DNA of 64,000 nucleotides. It comes from Kutzneria kofuensis (GTDB taxonomy: Bacteria; Actinomycetota; Actinomycetes; Mycobacteriales; Pseudonocardiaceae). The position numbers and the translations under genes were made by a program. The notes under the pieces are model-generated. The model searched no databases and was not told the origin of the DNA. It was given only the letters and a program-made list of their open reading frames with translations. Below are positions 32,623 through 40,311 of this stretch, piece after piece; within the stretch, counting starts at the first letter, position 1; each line of letters begins with the position of its first letter. Where the stretch lies: positions 7,256,038 through 7,320,037 of the forward strand of contig NZ_JACHIR010000001.1 in assembly GCF_014203355.1 (NCBI RefSeq). Reading direction: 5' to 3'.

Positions 32623-33222
32623 CTAGTCCCGCATCAGCAGCCGGACGGTCAGCTCCAGGCGGTTGGTGACGTCGGTGGCCGACGCCCGCCGCGTCACCCA
32701 GGCGACGAGGTTGGACAGCCACACGTCCCCGATCACCCGGGCGATGGCCTTGTCCTCCTCGGACGGCTCGTCCTTGCCGAGCGCCAGCGTGAACAGCTCC
32801 TCCAGCTGCCGCGCCACGAGATCGACCTCGGTCGCCGCGGAGGTGTCGGCGAACATGAACGCCCGGGTCATCGCCTCGGCCAGGTGCGGGTCCCGCTGCA
32901 TGTTCCGGGTGATCCGGCTCAGCACGTACAACATCCGCTCGCCGCGGGTGTCGCCCGGGATCGGCGCGCGCTGCATCCGGTCCAGCGCCCGGTCCAGCTG
33001 CGCCCCCAGCCCCGACACCAACAGGTGGATCTTGGACGGGAAGTACCGGTACAGCGTGCCGAGCGCGACGTCCGCCCGCTCGGCGACGGCCCGCATCTGG
33101 ACGGCCTCGAAGCCGCCCTTGGAAGCCAGCGCGATCGTCGCGTCGATGATTCGCCGCCGCCGGTCCCGCTGGGCCGACGAGCCGAGTTCCTCCTCGGCGA
33201 TCTGGCGTGGCGTCGCAGCCAT
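32623..33222 (-). CDS. kstR: KstR, TetR-family repressor of cholesterol catabolism
   Basis: A 199-aa TetR protein whose sequence is close to mycobacterial KstR along its length: ELGSSAQRDRRRRIIDATIAL, a HTH ending ADVALGTLYRYFPSKIHLLVS, MQRDPHLAEAMTRAFMFAD, and DVWLSNLVAWVTRRASATDV. KstR represses steroid genes and is released by the CoA thioester of a cholesterol side-chain intermediate. ATG 33222 after AGGGGG was preferred to 33255. It is divergent from fadE34, the same neighbour as in Mycobacterium tuberculosis (Rv3574/Rv3573c), with operator-like sites in the gap. This identification anchors the steroid cluster. Confidence 0.95.
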   Translation of the reverse strand: MAATPRQIAEEELGSSAQRDRRRRIIDATIALASKGGFEAVQMRAVAERADVALGTLYRYFPSKIHLLVSGLGAQLDRALDRMQRAPIPGDTRGERMLYVLSRITRNMQRDPHLAEAMTRAFMFADTSAATEVDLVARQLEELFTLALGKDEPSEEDKAIARVIGDVWLSNLVAWVTRRASATDVTNRLELTVRLLMRD

Positions 33223-33265
33223 CGAGCCCCCTGCTGTGGTTGTTGTCGCACCCAACTTACACGAT

Positions 33266-33279
33266 CGGAACGTGTTTCA
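33266..33279. promoter_or_regulatory. KstR operator 1 (kstR promoter, near-match)
   Basis: CGGAACGTGTTTCA keeps the AACnnGTTnnA core of the KstR consensus TnnAACnnGTTnnA but has C for the first T. It lies 43 bp before the kstR start, consistent with autorepression. Confidence 0.7.
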
Positions 33280-33369
33280 TTTTCACGTTATGGGCACGTC
33301 GCGGCGGGGGTGGTCGGGCTGGGACGCTCACTCGGACGCCCGTCGCCCGCCTGGAGCAGTCCGCGTAAC

Positions 33370-33383
33370 TGAAACACGTTCTA
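33370..33383. promoter_or_regulatory. KstR operator 2 (fadE34 promoter)
   Basis: TGAAACACGTTCTA is a perfect match to TnnAACnnGTTnnA. TATTAT directly follows or overlaps it (33382-33387) as a -10 candidate, which would place the transcription start at or near the fadE34 ATG at 33394. Confidence 0.85.
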
Positions 33384-33393
33384 TTATCGGCCG

Positions 33394-35358
33394 ATGTCGA
33401 TGGTCATCGATGACGGTGGACGACAGCTCCGTGAGGCCGTGTTGTCGGCCGGCGCGGCCTGGTCGGACCTCGCAGCGTTGGGCCTGTTCGGCCTGGTCCT
33501 GCCCGAGGCCGTCGGCGGCCTCGGCAACCCGGTCGCCGACCTGGCCGTCGCCGTCGAGGCGGCGGCCGAGCTCCTCGCCCCCGGCCCCGTCCTGCCCACC
33601 CTCGTCGCCGCCGTCGCCCTGGCCGGAGTGCCCGACCGCCCGCTCGCCGCGAAGCTCCTGCCCGGCATCGCCGACGGCAGCACCGCCGTCGCCGTCCACT
33701 GTGGACCCGTTGCCCTGGGCGAATCCGGGCCCATGCTGGTCAGGGACGGTGACGACTGGGCGCTCGTCGAGGACGTCCGTATCGACCCCGCCGACCCCGT
33801 GGACCTCGGCCGCCCCATCGGGTTTCCGCGGGTGGGCACGATCACCGAAGAGCAGCGGCTGGGACCGCTGCCGGTCGAGGACATCCTCGCCACCCTGGCC
33901 GCCGCCGAGGCCGCCGGCATCGCCGACTGGTGCCTGCGCACGGCCGTCGAGTACGCCAAGATCCGCACCCAGTTCGGCCAGCCCATCGGCGCCTTCCAGG
34001 CGGTCAAGCACCTGTGCGTGGAGATGCTGTGCCGGTCCGAGCGGGCCGCCGCCGTCGCCTGGGACGCCGCCCGCGCCTACGACCAGGAACCGACCGAGTT
34101 TCCGCTGGCCGCCGCCGCGGCCGCCGCGATCGCGATCGACGCCGCCGTGGCGAACGCCAAGGACTGCATCCAGGTGCTCGGTGGCATCGGCTTCACCTGG
34201 GAGCACGACGCCCACCGTTACCTTCGCCGCGCCATCTCCACCCGGCAGCTGCTGGGCGGCACCGCCCGCTGGCGCCGCCGCGTCGCCGAGTTCGCCAAGG
34301 CCGGCAGCCGCCGGACCCTGACGCTGAAGATCGACGCCGACCGTTCCGATATCAAGCGCCAGGTCCAGGCCATCGTGAACGCCGTTGACCAGCGGAAGGA
34401 GCTGGCGGACAGCGGTTTTCTCGCCCCGCACTGGCCCCGCCCGTACGGCCTCGACGCCGGCCCGACCGAGCAGCTGATCATCGACGAGGAGCTCGACAAC
34501 GCCGGCGTCGAACGGCCCGACCTGGTGATCGGCTGGTGGGCGGTGCCGACGATCCTCGCGCACGGCACCGACGAGCAGCGCGAGCGGTTCGCCGGGCCGA
34601 CGCTGCGCGGCGAGATCACCTGGTGCCAGCTGTTCAGCGAGCCCGGCGCCGGCTCCGACCTGGCCTCGTTGCGCACCAGGGCGGAACGGGTCGACGGCGG
34701 CTGGAGGATCACCGGCCAGAAGGTGTGGACGTCGCTGGCCCGCGAGGCCGACTGGGCGATCTGCCTCGCCCGCACCAATCCCGACGTGCCCAAACATCGT
34801 GGCATCACGTACTTCCTGGTCGACATGCGCACACCCGGCATCGACATCCGGCCGCTGCGGGAGATCACCGGCGACGCCGTGTTCAACGAGGTGTTCCTGG
34901 ACGGCGTGTTCGTGCCCGACGAGTACGTGGTCGGCGCGGTCGACGGCGGCTGGAAGCTGGCCCGGACGACCCTGGCCAACGAGCGGGTGGCGATGAGCAA
35001 CGGCTCGTCCATCGGCGAGGAAGTGGAACGTGTTCTGGCCACTGCCGAGCCGACGGAACGGGTCGGCGCGCTGGTCGCCGACGGGCTGGCGATGTCGCTG
35101 CTCGACCTGCGCGCCACGCTGCGCAAGCTCGCCGACCTCGACCCCGGCGCGGCCTCCAGCGTGCGCAAACTGGTCGGCGTCCGGCACCGGCAGAACGTGG
35201 CGGAGACGGCGTTGGACCTCGACGGGCCGCTCGGCGCGATCGCCGGCGAGCGCAGCCACGAGTTCCTGCTCACCCGCTGCCTGAGCATCGCCGGCGGCAC
35301 CGAGCAGGTGCTGCTCACGCTGGCCGGCGAGCGGCTGCTGGGCTTGCCCAGGGCATGA
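33394..35358 (+). CDS. fadE34: FadE34-type double acyl-CoA dehydrogenase
   Basis: A 654-aa natural fusion of two acyl-CoA dehydrogenase units. The N-terminal half ends with GIGFTWEHDAHRYLRRA. The C-terminal half contains the FAD/substrate motifs WCQLFSEPGAGSDLASL, ITGQKVWTS and the closing LSIAGGTEQVLL. In M. tuberculosis FadE34 (ChsE3) dehydrogenates a steroid side-chain CoA thioester in beta-oxidation and lies next to kstR, as here. The N-terminal half is shorter than in the mycobacterial protein. ATG 33394 has no Shine-Dalgarno sequence and sits at the predicted transcription start, so translation is probably leaderless. Confidence 0.9.
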   Translation: MSMVIDDGGRQLREAVLSAGAAWSDLAALGLFGLVLPEAVGGLGNPVADLAVAVEAAAELLAPGPVLPTLVAAVALAGVPDRPLAAKLLPGIADGSTAVAVHCGPVALGESGPMLVRDGDDWALVEDVRIDPADPVDLGRPIGFPRVGTITEEQRLGPLPVEDILATLAAAEAAGIADWCLRTAVEYAKIRTQFGQPIGAFQAVKHLCVEMLCRSERAAAVAWDAARAYDQEPTEFPLAAAAAAAIAIDAAVANAKDCIQVLGGIGFTWEHDAHRYLRRAISTRQLLGGTARWRRRVAEFAKAGSRRTLTLKIDADRSDIKRQVQAIVNAVDQRKELADSGFLAPHWPRPYGLDAGPTEQLIIDEELDNAGVERPDLVIGWWAVPTILAHGTDEQRERFAGPTLRGEITWCQLFSEPGAGSDLASLRTRAERVDGGWRITGQKVWTSLAREADWAICLARTNPDVPKHRGITYFLVDMRTPGIDIRPLREITGDAVFNEVFLDGVFVPDEYVVGAVDGGWKLARTTLANERVAMSNGSSIGEEVERVLATAEPTERVGALVADGLAMSLLDLRATLRKLADLDPGAASSVRKLVGVRHRQNVAETALDLDGPLGAIAGERSHEFLLTRCLSIAGGTEQVLLTLAGERLLGLPRA

Positions 35359-35372
35359 CACTGCGCTAGAAC

Positions 35373-35386
35373 TAGAACACGTTCCA
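35373..35386. promoter_or_regulatory. KstR operator 3 (fadE28 operon promoter)
   Basis: TAGAACACGTTCCA matches TnnAACnnGTTnnA perfectly, 15 bp before the GTG of fadE28 and 14 bp after the fadE34 stop. It is preceded by a partial TAGAAC repeat. It implies separate KstR-controlled transcription of the igr-type operon. Confidence 0.85.
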
Positions 35387-35400
35387 GTTAGGGGGTGCGG

Positions 35401-36339
35401 GTGGACTTCACGCTCGACGACACGCGGGTCACCCTCCGCGAGGTGGCCGCCGACGTGTTCCGTGACGCCCCCGAGGCCGCCTGGAGCACGCTGGTCACGC
35501 CGGACATGGACGTGCTCAGCGCGATGGTCGTGCTGACCGAGGCGGGCCGGGCGGCGACGCCGCTGTCCGGACTCGCGCTGGGCGTGCTGCCACTGGCCCG
35601 GCACGGCATCGAGGTGCCGGACGGCAGCCGCGTGACCGCCGCGCTGCACGAACCGTCCGATCCCATGACGTCGCGGCCGCGCACCACGGCCCGCGGCGGC
35701 GTGATCAACGGGGTGAAGATCGGGGTGCCGGACGCCGTCGGGGCGTATCGGATCCTCGTGCCGGTGACCACCGACGAGGGTGCCGCCGTCGCACTCGTCG
35801 ACCCGGCATCTCCCGGTGTCACGCCAAATCCCGCCCCCACTTCCACCGGCAACCCCGAGTTCAGCCTGCACCTCGTCGACGTCCCGTACGAACGGACCTT
35901 CGACGGGCTGGCTGACCTGCACAGACTGGCCCTCGCCGGGGCCTGTGCGACCGCCGACGGCGCCCTCGCCGCGGTGCTGGAACTGACCCGAAAGCACGTC
36001 GCCACCCGCGAGCAGTTCGGCCGGCCGCTGGCGACCTTCCAGGCCGTCGCGCAACAGATCGCCGACGTCTACATCTCCGCGCGGACCCTGCACCTGGCCA
36101 CCTGGTCCGCGTGCTGGCGGCTGGCCGAGGGCCTCGACGCCGAGTCCGATGTGGACATCGCCGCCCACTGGGTGGCCGAGGAACTCCTGCCGGCCATCAG
36201 AACGTGTCACCACCTGCACGGCGGCCTCGGCCTCGACGTCACGTACCCGCTGCACCGCTACTACTCGCTCGCCAAGGACCTGGTGCGCTCGATCGGCGGC
36301 GCACGGCACCGGCTGGAGGCGCTGTGCACATCGAACTGA
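35401..36339 (+). CDS. fadE28: FadE28-type acyl-CoA dehydrogenase subunit (ChsE1)
   Basis: A 312-aa acyl-CoA dehydrogenase-like subunit with a weak N-terminal domain and a clear C-terminal helical domain (KHVATREQFGRPLATFQAVAQQIADVYI, HHLHGGLGLDVTYPLHRYY). In mycobacteria FadE28 and FadE29 form an obligate alpha2beta2 complex that dehydrogenates the three-carbon steroid side-chain CoA thioester (3-oxo-4-pregnene-20-carboxyl-CoA). GTG 35401 was chosen because TTAGGGGG lies five bases upstream; GTG 35395 is an alternative. It overlaps fadE29 by 16 nt. Gene order from here to ltp2 matches the mycobacterial igr operon, lacking only cyp125. Confidence 0.9.
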   Translation: MDFTLDDTRVTLREVAADVFRDAPEAAWSTLVTPDMDVLSAMVVLTEAGRAATPLSGLALGVLPLARHGIEVPDGSRVTAALHEPSDPMTSRPRTTARGGVINGVKIGVPDAVGAYRILVPVTTDEGAAVALVDPASPGVTPNPAPTSTGNPEFSLHLVDVPYERTFDGLADLHRLALAGACATADGALAAVLELTRKHVATREQFGRPLATFQAVAQQIADVYISARTLHLATWSACWRLAEGLDAESDVDIAAHWVAEELLPAIRTCHHLHGGLGLDVTYPLHRYYSLAKDLVRSIGGARHRLEALCTSN

Positions 36340-37478
36340 CCGCCGCGCAACGGAAACTCCGCGACGAGCTGCGCGCGTACTTCTCCGGCCTGCTGACGCC
36401 GGCCGAGCGCGAGGCGATGCTGACCGTGCGGCACGGCGAGATCTACCGGGACGTCGTCAAGCGCATGGGGCGGGACGGCTGGCTCGGCGTCGGCTGGCCG
36501 GTGGAGTACGGCGGCCGCGGCTTCGGCGAGATCGAGCAGCAGATCTTCGTCAACGAGGCGGCGCGGGCGGACGTGCCGCTGCCGTACGTGACGCTGCAGA
36601 CCGTCGGGCCGACGCTGCAGGCGTTCGGCACCGACGAGCAGAAGTCCTACTTCCTGCCCCGAATCCTCGCCGGCGACCTGCACTTCGCCATCGGCTACAC
36701 CGAGCCGAACGCCGGCACCGACCTGGCTTCGCTGCGTACCAAGGCGATCCGGGACGGTGACCAGTACGTCGTCAACGGGCAGAAGATCTTCACCACCGGC
36801 GCGCACGACGCCGACTTCGTCTGGCTGGCCTGCCGGACCGATCCGGCCGCGCCCAAGCACAAGGGCATCTCCATCCTGATCGTCGACACCACGGACCCCG
36901 GCTTCTCGTGGACGCCGATCATCACCTGCGACGGCGCGCACCACGTGAACGCCAGCTACTACAACGACGTTCGCGTCCCGGTGACCAGGCTGGTCGGCGA
37001 GGAGAACGCCGGCTGGCGGCTGATCACGACCCAGCTCAACCACGAGCGCGTCATGCTCGGCCCCGCCGGCCGGATGGCCGCGCTGCACGACCGTGTGCAC
37101 GAGTGGGCGGCCAAGCACGACCTTCTGTCCCATGTGGACGTCGCCACCACGCTGGCCCGGGTCAGAGCCTGCGTGCGGGTGAACGAGCTGCTGAACTGGC
37201 AGGTCGCCGGGTCCGAGTCGACGGGCATGGACCGGATCGCCGACGCGTCCGCGACCAAGGTCTTCGCCTCCGGCCGCACCCAGACGATCACCGCCGAGCT
37301 GGAGGAGATCGTCGGCCGGCACGGCGACCCGGCCGACCGGGACACCGCGGACCTGGTGCGCTGGCTGGACGTGCAGGCCAAGCGGAACCTGGTGCTGACC
37401 TTCGGAGGCGGCGTGGACGAGGTGCAGCGGGAACTGATCGCCACCGCCGGGCTCGGCCTGCCGAGGGTGCCGCGATGA
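36324..37478 (+). CDS. fadE29: FadE29-type acyl-CoA dehydrogenase subunit (ChsE2)
   Basis: A 384-aa full-length acyl-CoA dehydrogenase: N-terminal helical domain (HIELTAAQRKLRDELRAYF), mid domain FAIGYTEPNAGTDLASL and VNGQKIFTTGAHDADF, and a C-terminal helical domain. Its length matches mycobacterial FadE29 (387 aa), the partner of FadE28 in side-chain beta-oxidation. GTG 36324 lies within the end of fadE28 behind GGAGG, giving translational coupling suited to a stoichiometric complex. The stop overlaps chsH2 as ATGA. Confidence 0.92.
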   Translation: MHIELTAAQRKLRDELRAYFSGLLTPAEREAMLTVRHGEIYRDVVKRMGRDGWLGVGWPVEYGGRGFGEIEQQIFVNEAARADVPLPYVTLQTVGPTLQAFGTDEQKSYFLPRILAGDLHFAIGYTEPNAGTDLASLRTKAIRDGDQYVVNGQKIFTTGAHDADFVWLACRTDPAAPKHKGISILIVDTTDPGFSWTPIITCDGAHHVNASYYNDVRVPVTRLVGEENAGWRLITTQLNHERVMLGPAGRMAALHDRVHEWAAKHDLLSHVDVATTLARVRACVRVNELLNWQVAGSESTGMDRIADASATKVFASGRTQTITAELEEIVGRHGDPADRDTADLVRWLDVQAKRNLVLTFGGGVDEVQRELIATAGLGLPRVPR

Positions 37479-38404
37479 CCGCCGGCGGAGTCGCCGGCAG
37501 GGGAGCTGTCGCGGCGGGAGCCGGCGCCGGCGGGGGAACTGCGGCCGAGGGGATTGCCGCCGCGGCGTGGGAGATGCGCGAGGCCGGCGAGTGCCGGCCG
37601 CGGATCGCCCGCGACCCGGTGAACGAGCCGATGATCAACAACTGGACGGAGGCACTGGGGGACACCAACCCCGCCTATCCGGCCGTCGCGCCGCCGGCGA
37701 TGGTCCAGGTGTGGACCATGCGGGGGCTGCACCCCGAGCCGGACGAGGATCCGCTGGGCCGGATGAGCGAGGTGCTCGACGCCGCCGGCTACACGTCGGT
37801 CGTGGCCACCAACTGCGAGCAGACCTACCACCGGCTGCTCAAGCCGGGGGAGCGGCTTGCGGTGACCAGCCGGTTGGAGGACGTCGTCGGCCCGAAGCAG
37901 ACCGCTCTGGGCGAGGGCTGGTTCGTCACCACCCGCAGCACGTGGCGGGTCGGCGATGAGCCCGTGGCCGAGATGATGTTCCGGATCCTGAAGTTCAAGC
38001 CGAAGCCGGCGGTCACGGCGTCCGTGGCGCCGATGGTCAGCCGGGACACGGAGTTCTTCTGGGCCGGCACCCGCATCGGCGAGCTGCGGATCCAGAAGTG
38101 CTCGGCGTGTGGTGCCCTGCGGCACCCGCCGGGCCCGATGTGCCCGCGCTGCAACGCCTTGGACCCGACACACATCGTCTCAAGTGGACTCGGCGAGGTG
38201 TACAGCTACGTCGTGCACCACCATCCGCAGGTGCCCGGCAAGCGGACGCCGTTCGTCGTCGCCCTGGTGGAGCTGGAGGAGGGTGTGCGCATGCTCGGCG
38301 AGCTGCTGGACGTCGAGCCGGAGCAGGTCAAGATCGGGCTGCCGGTGCGGGTCCGGTTCGTGTCGTCCGGCGAGTTCACCCTGCCGGCCTGGGAGGTTCG
38401 ATGA
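37475..38404 (+). CDS. chsH2: ChsH2, MaoC hydratase-DUF35 fusion subunit
   Basis: A 309-aa protein with an N-terminal MaoC-like hot-dog domain (about 40-185) and a C-terminal DUF35 region comprising a four-cysteine zinc ribbon (CSACG...CPRC near residues 210-227) and an OB-fold. In M. tuberculosis (Rv3542c, 311 aa) the MaoC part hydrates the C17 side-chain enoyl-CoA with ChsH1, while the DUF35 part binds the aldolase Ltp2. A Gly/Ala-rich extension of about 25 residues precedes the fold; a start further in cannot be excluded. ATGA overlaps join it to fadE29 and chsH1. Confidence 0.92.
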   Translation: MTAGGVAGRGAVAAGAGAGGGTAAEGIAAAAWEMREAGECRPRIARDPVNEPMINNWTEALGDTNPAYPAVAPPAMVQVWTMRGLHPEPDEDPLGRMSEVLDAAGYTSVVATNCEQTYHRLLKPGERLAVTSRLEDVVGPKQTALGEGWFVTTRSTWRVGDEPVAEMMFRILKFKPKPAVTASVAPMVSRDTEFFWAGTRIGELRIQKCSACGALRHPPGPMCPRCNALDPTHIVSSGLGEVYSYVVHHHPQVPGKRTPFVVALVELEEGVRMLGELLDVEPEQVKIGLPVRVRFVSSGEFTLPAWEVR

Positions 38405-38772
38405 CCAGCCTGCCGGAGCTCACCATCGACGTCACACCCACGTTCGTGATCAGCACGGCGCTGGCGACGCGGGACTTCCAGGACGTGCACCACGACCGGG
38501 ACAAGGCCGTGCAGCGGGGATCGAAGGACATCTTCCTCAACATCCTCACCACCACCGGCCTGGTGCAGCGGTTCGTCACCGACTGGGCCGGGTCGGACGC
38601 CTTCGTCCGCAAGGTCTCCATCAAGCTCGGAGTCCCTTGCTACGCCGGGGAAACGCTGACCTTCAGCGGACAGGTGACCGCACGGGACGGAGCCGAGGCG
38701 ACCGTGCGGGTGGTCGGCCGGAACAGCCTCGGTGATCACGTCACCGGCACGGTCGAGGTGGTGCTCCCGTGA
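38401..38772 (+). CDS. chsH1: ChsH1, small MaoC hydratase subunit
   Basis: A 123-aa single hot-dog MaoC protein (TRDFQDVHHDRDKAV carries the Asp/His hydratase pair; KDIFLNILTTTGLVQRF). With ChsH2 it forms the heterotetrameric enoyl-CoA hydratase of the last steroid side-chain cycle, supplying the catalytic hydratase 2 residues. ATG 38401 overlaps the chsH2 stop and its own stop overlaps ltp2 (GTGA), consistent with co-translation of the complex. Confidence 0.92.
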   Translation: MTSLPELTIDVTPTFVISTALATRDFQDVHHDRDKAVQRGSKDIFLNILTTTGLVQRFVTDWAGSDAFVRKVSIKLGVPCYAGETLTFSGQVTARDGAEATVRVVGRNSLGDHVTGTVEVVLP

Positions 38773-39929
38773 CCGCCGCCATCGCCGGCATCGGGGCGAC
38801 GGAGTTCTCCAAGGACTCCGGTCGCAGCGAGCTCCGCCTCGCCGTGGAGGCCGTGTCGGCGGCACTGGCCGACGCCGGACTCAAGGCGTCCGATGTGGAC
38901 GGACTCGTGTCGTTCACCATGGACAGCAACGCCGAGATCGCCGTCGCCCGGGAACTCGGAGTCCCCGAGCTGACGTTCTTCAGCCGCATCAACTACGGCG
39001 GCGGCGCGGCCTGCGCGACCGTGCAACAGGCGGCGATGGCCGTCGGGACCGGAATCGCCGAGGTTGTGGTCTGCTACCGGGCCTTCAACGAGCGCTCCGG
39101 GCACCGGTTCGGGCAGTTCGCCACGGCCGCGGCCGCCGCGCCGACTTCGTCCGGGGTGGACAACAGCTGGTCGTACCCCATGGGTCTGGGCACGCCGGCC
39201 TCGACCGTGGCGATGGTCGCGCGGCGGTACATGCACGAATTCGGGGCCAGCAGCGAGGATTTCGGCCGTGTCGCCGTGACCATGCGGGAACACGCCGCCA
39301 CCAACCCGAAGGCGTGGTTCCACGGGCGGCCGATCACCCTGGAGGAACACCAGGCTTCGCGGTGGATCACCGAGCCGCTGCACCTGCTCGACTGCTGCCA
39401 GGAGAGCGACGGCGCCGTGGCCATCGTGGTGACCTCCGTGGCCAGGGCCCGCGACCTCGCGCAGCCGCCGGCCCTCGTCGCCGCTGCCGCGCAAGGAAGT
39501 TCCGCCGATCAGTACGTCATGAGCAGCTACTACCGGGACGAGATGAGCCGCCTGCCGGAGATGGGCCTGGTCGGGCGGCAGCTGTGGCGGCAGGCCGGTT
39601 TCGGGCCCGACGAGATCGACGTCGCCGTGCTCTACGACCACTTCACCCCGTACGTGCTGATCCAGTTGGAGGAGCTCGGCTTCTGCGGCCGCGGCGAGGC
39701 CAAGGAGTTCATCGCCGACGGGCGGATCGGGCTCACCGGCACGCTGCCGCTCAATCCGCACGGCGGCCAGCTCGGCGAGGCGTACATTCACGGCATGAAC
39801 GGCATCGCCGAGGCTGTCCGGCAGATCCGGGGCAGCTCCGTGAACCAGGTCCGTGGCGTGGAGAACGTCGTCGTCACCGCCGGCACCGGCGTGCCGACCA
39901 GCGGTCTCGTGCTGACCCGGGACCGGTGA
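38769..39929 (+). CDS. ltp2: Ltp2 thiolase-like steroid side-chain aldolase
   Basis: A 386-aa thiolase-superfamily protein of the SCP2-thiolase type (GIGATEFSKDSGRSELRLAVEAV, NYGGGAACATVQQAAMAV). Ltp2 carries out a retro-aldol cleavage that removes propionyl-CoA and leaves the 17-keto steroid. Tyrosines in YDHFTPY (about 288) and GEAYIHG (about 339) lie where catalytic tyrosines are reported in the mycobacterial enzyme. It needs the DUF35 domain of ChsH2, encoded two genes upstream. Its stop overlaps the next gene (TGATG), which is not part of the known pathway. Confidence 0.92.
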   Translation: MTAAIAGIGATEFSKDSGRSELRLAVEAVSAALADAGLKASDVDGLVSFTMDSNAEIAVARELGVPELTFFSRINYGGGAACATVQQAAMAVGTGIAEVVVCYRAFNERSGHRFGQFATAAAAAPTSSGVDNSWSYPMGLGTPASTVAMVARRYMHEFGASSEDFGRVAVTMREHAATNPKAWFHGRPITLEEHQASRWITEPLHLLDCCQESDGAVAIVVTSVARARDLAQPPALVAAAAQGSSADQYVMSSYYRDEMSRLPEMGLVGRQLWRQAGFGPDEIDVAVLYDHFTPYVLIQLEELGFCGRGEAKEFIADGRIGLTGTLPLNPHGGQLGEAYIHGMNGIAEAVRQIRGSSVNQVRGVENVVVTAGTGVPTSGLVLTRDR

Positions 39930-40255
39930 TGCCGGTCCACCTGCCGACGGAACTGGTTGCCAGGTACCGGGCCGTCGACCGCGAGCTCGTCGGCTCCGCC
40001 CTCGTCGACACCCCGCGCCACCTCGACAACCTCACCGCCGACATCGGCACGCGCGGCATCCTGACCCCGCTCAGCCTCGGCTTCAACGAGGAGTTCGCCA
40101 CGCTCGACGGCAACCATCGCATCGCCGTCGCCATCCGGCTCGGCCTGGAGTCGGTGTCGGTCGAGCTGTTCCGGCAGCCGCTGACCCCGCGACCCGGGCA
40201 CGCGAAGTCCATGCGGGCCGAGGACCTGGCACTGCTTCGGGAGCACTGGCGTTAA
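39929..40255 (+). CDS. ParB/Srx-like small protein
   Basis: A 108-aa protein translationally coupled to ltp2 (TGATG). The pattern TADIGTRGILTPLSL...FATLDGNHRIAVAIRLGLESVSVEL is that of the ParB N-terminal/sulfiredoxin fold, in which the GxxxP and DGNHR motifs bind a nucleotide. There is no helix-turn-helix, so it is not a segregation ParB. Relatives are stand-alone nucleotide-binding proteins of unknown role. Its attachment to the steroid operon may be accidental, marking the left edge of the unrelated block at 40-44.5 kb. Confidence 0.7.
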   Translation: MPVHLPTELVARYRAVDRELVGSALVDTPRHLDNLTADIGTRGILTPLSLGFNEEFATLDGNHRIAVAIRLGLESVSVELFRQPLTPRPGHAKSMRAEDLALLREHWR

Positions 40256-40311
40256 CGTCGAGGCCGGTTGCGGCGATCTTCGGGCGGATTCCCCGAACGC
40301 CAGGAGCGGTC

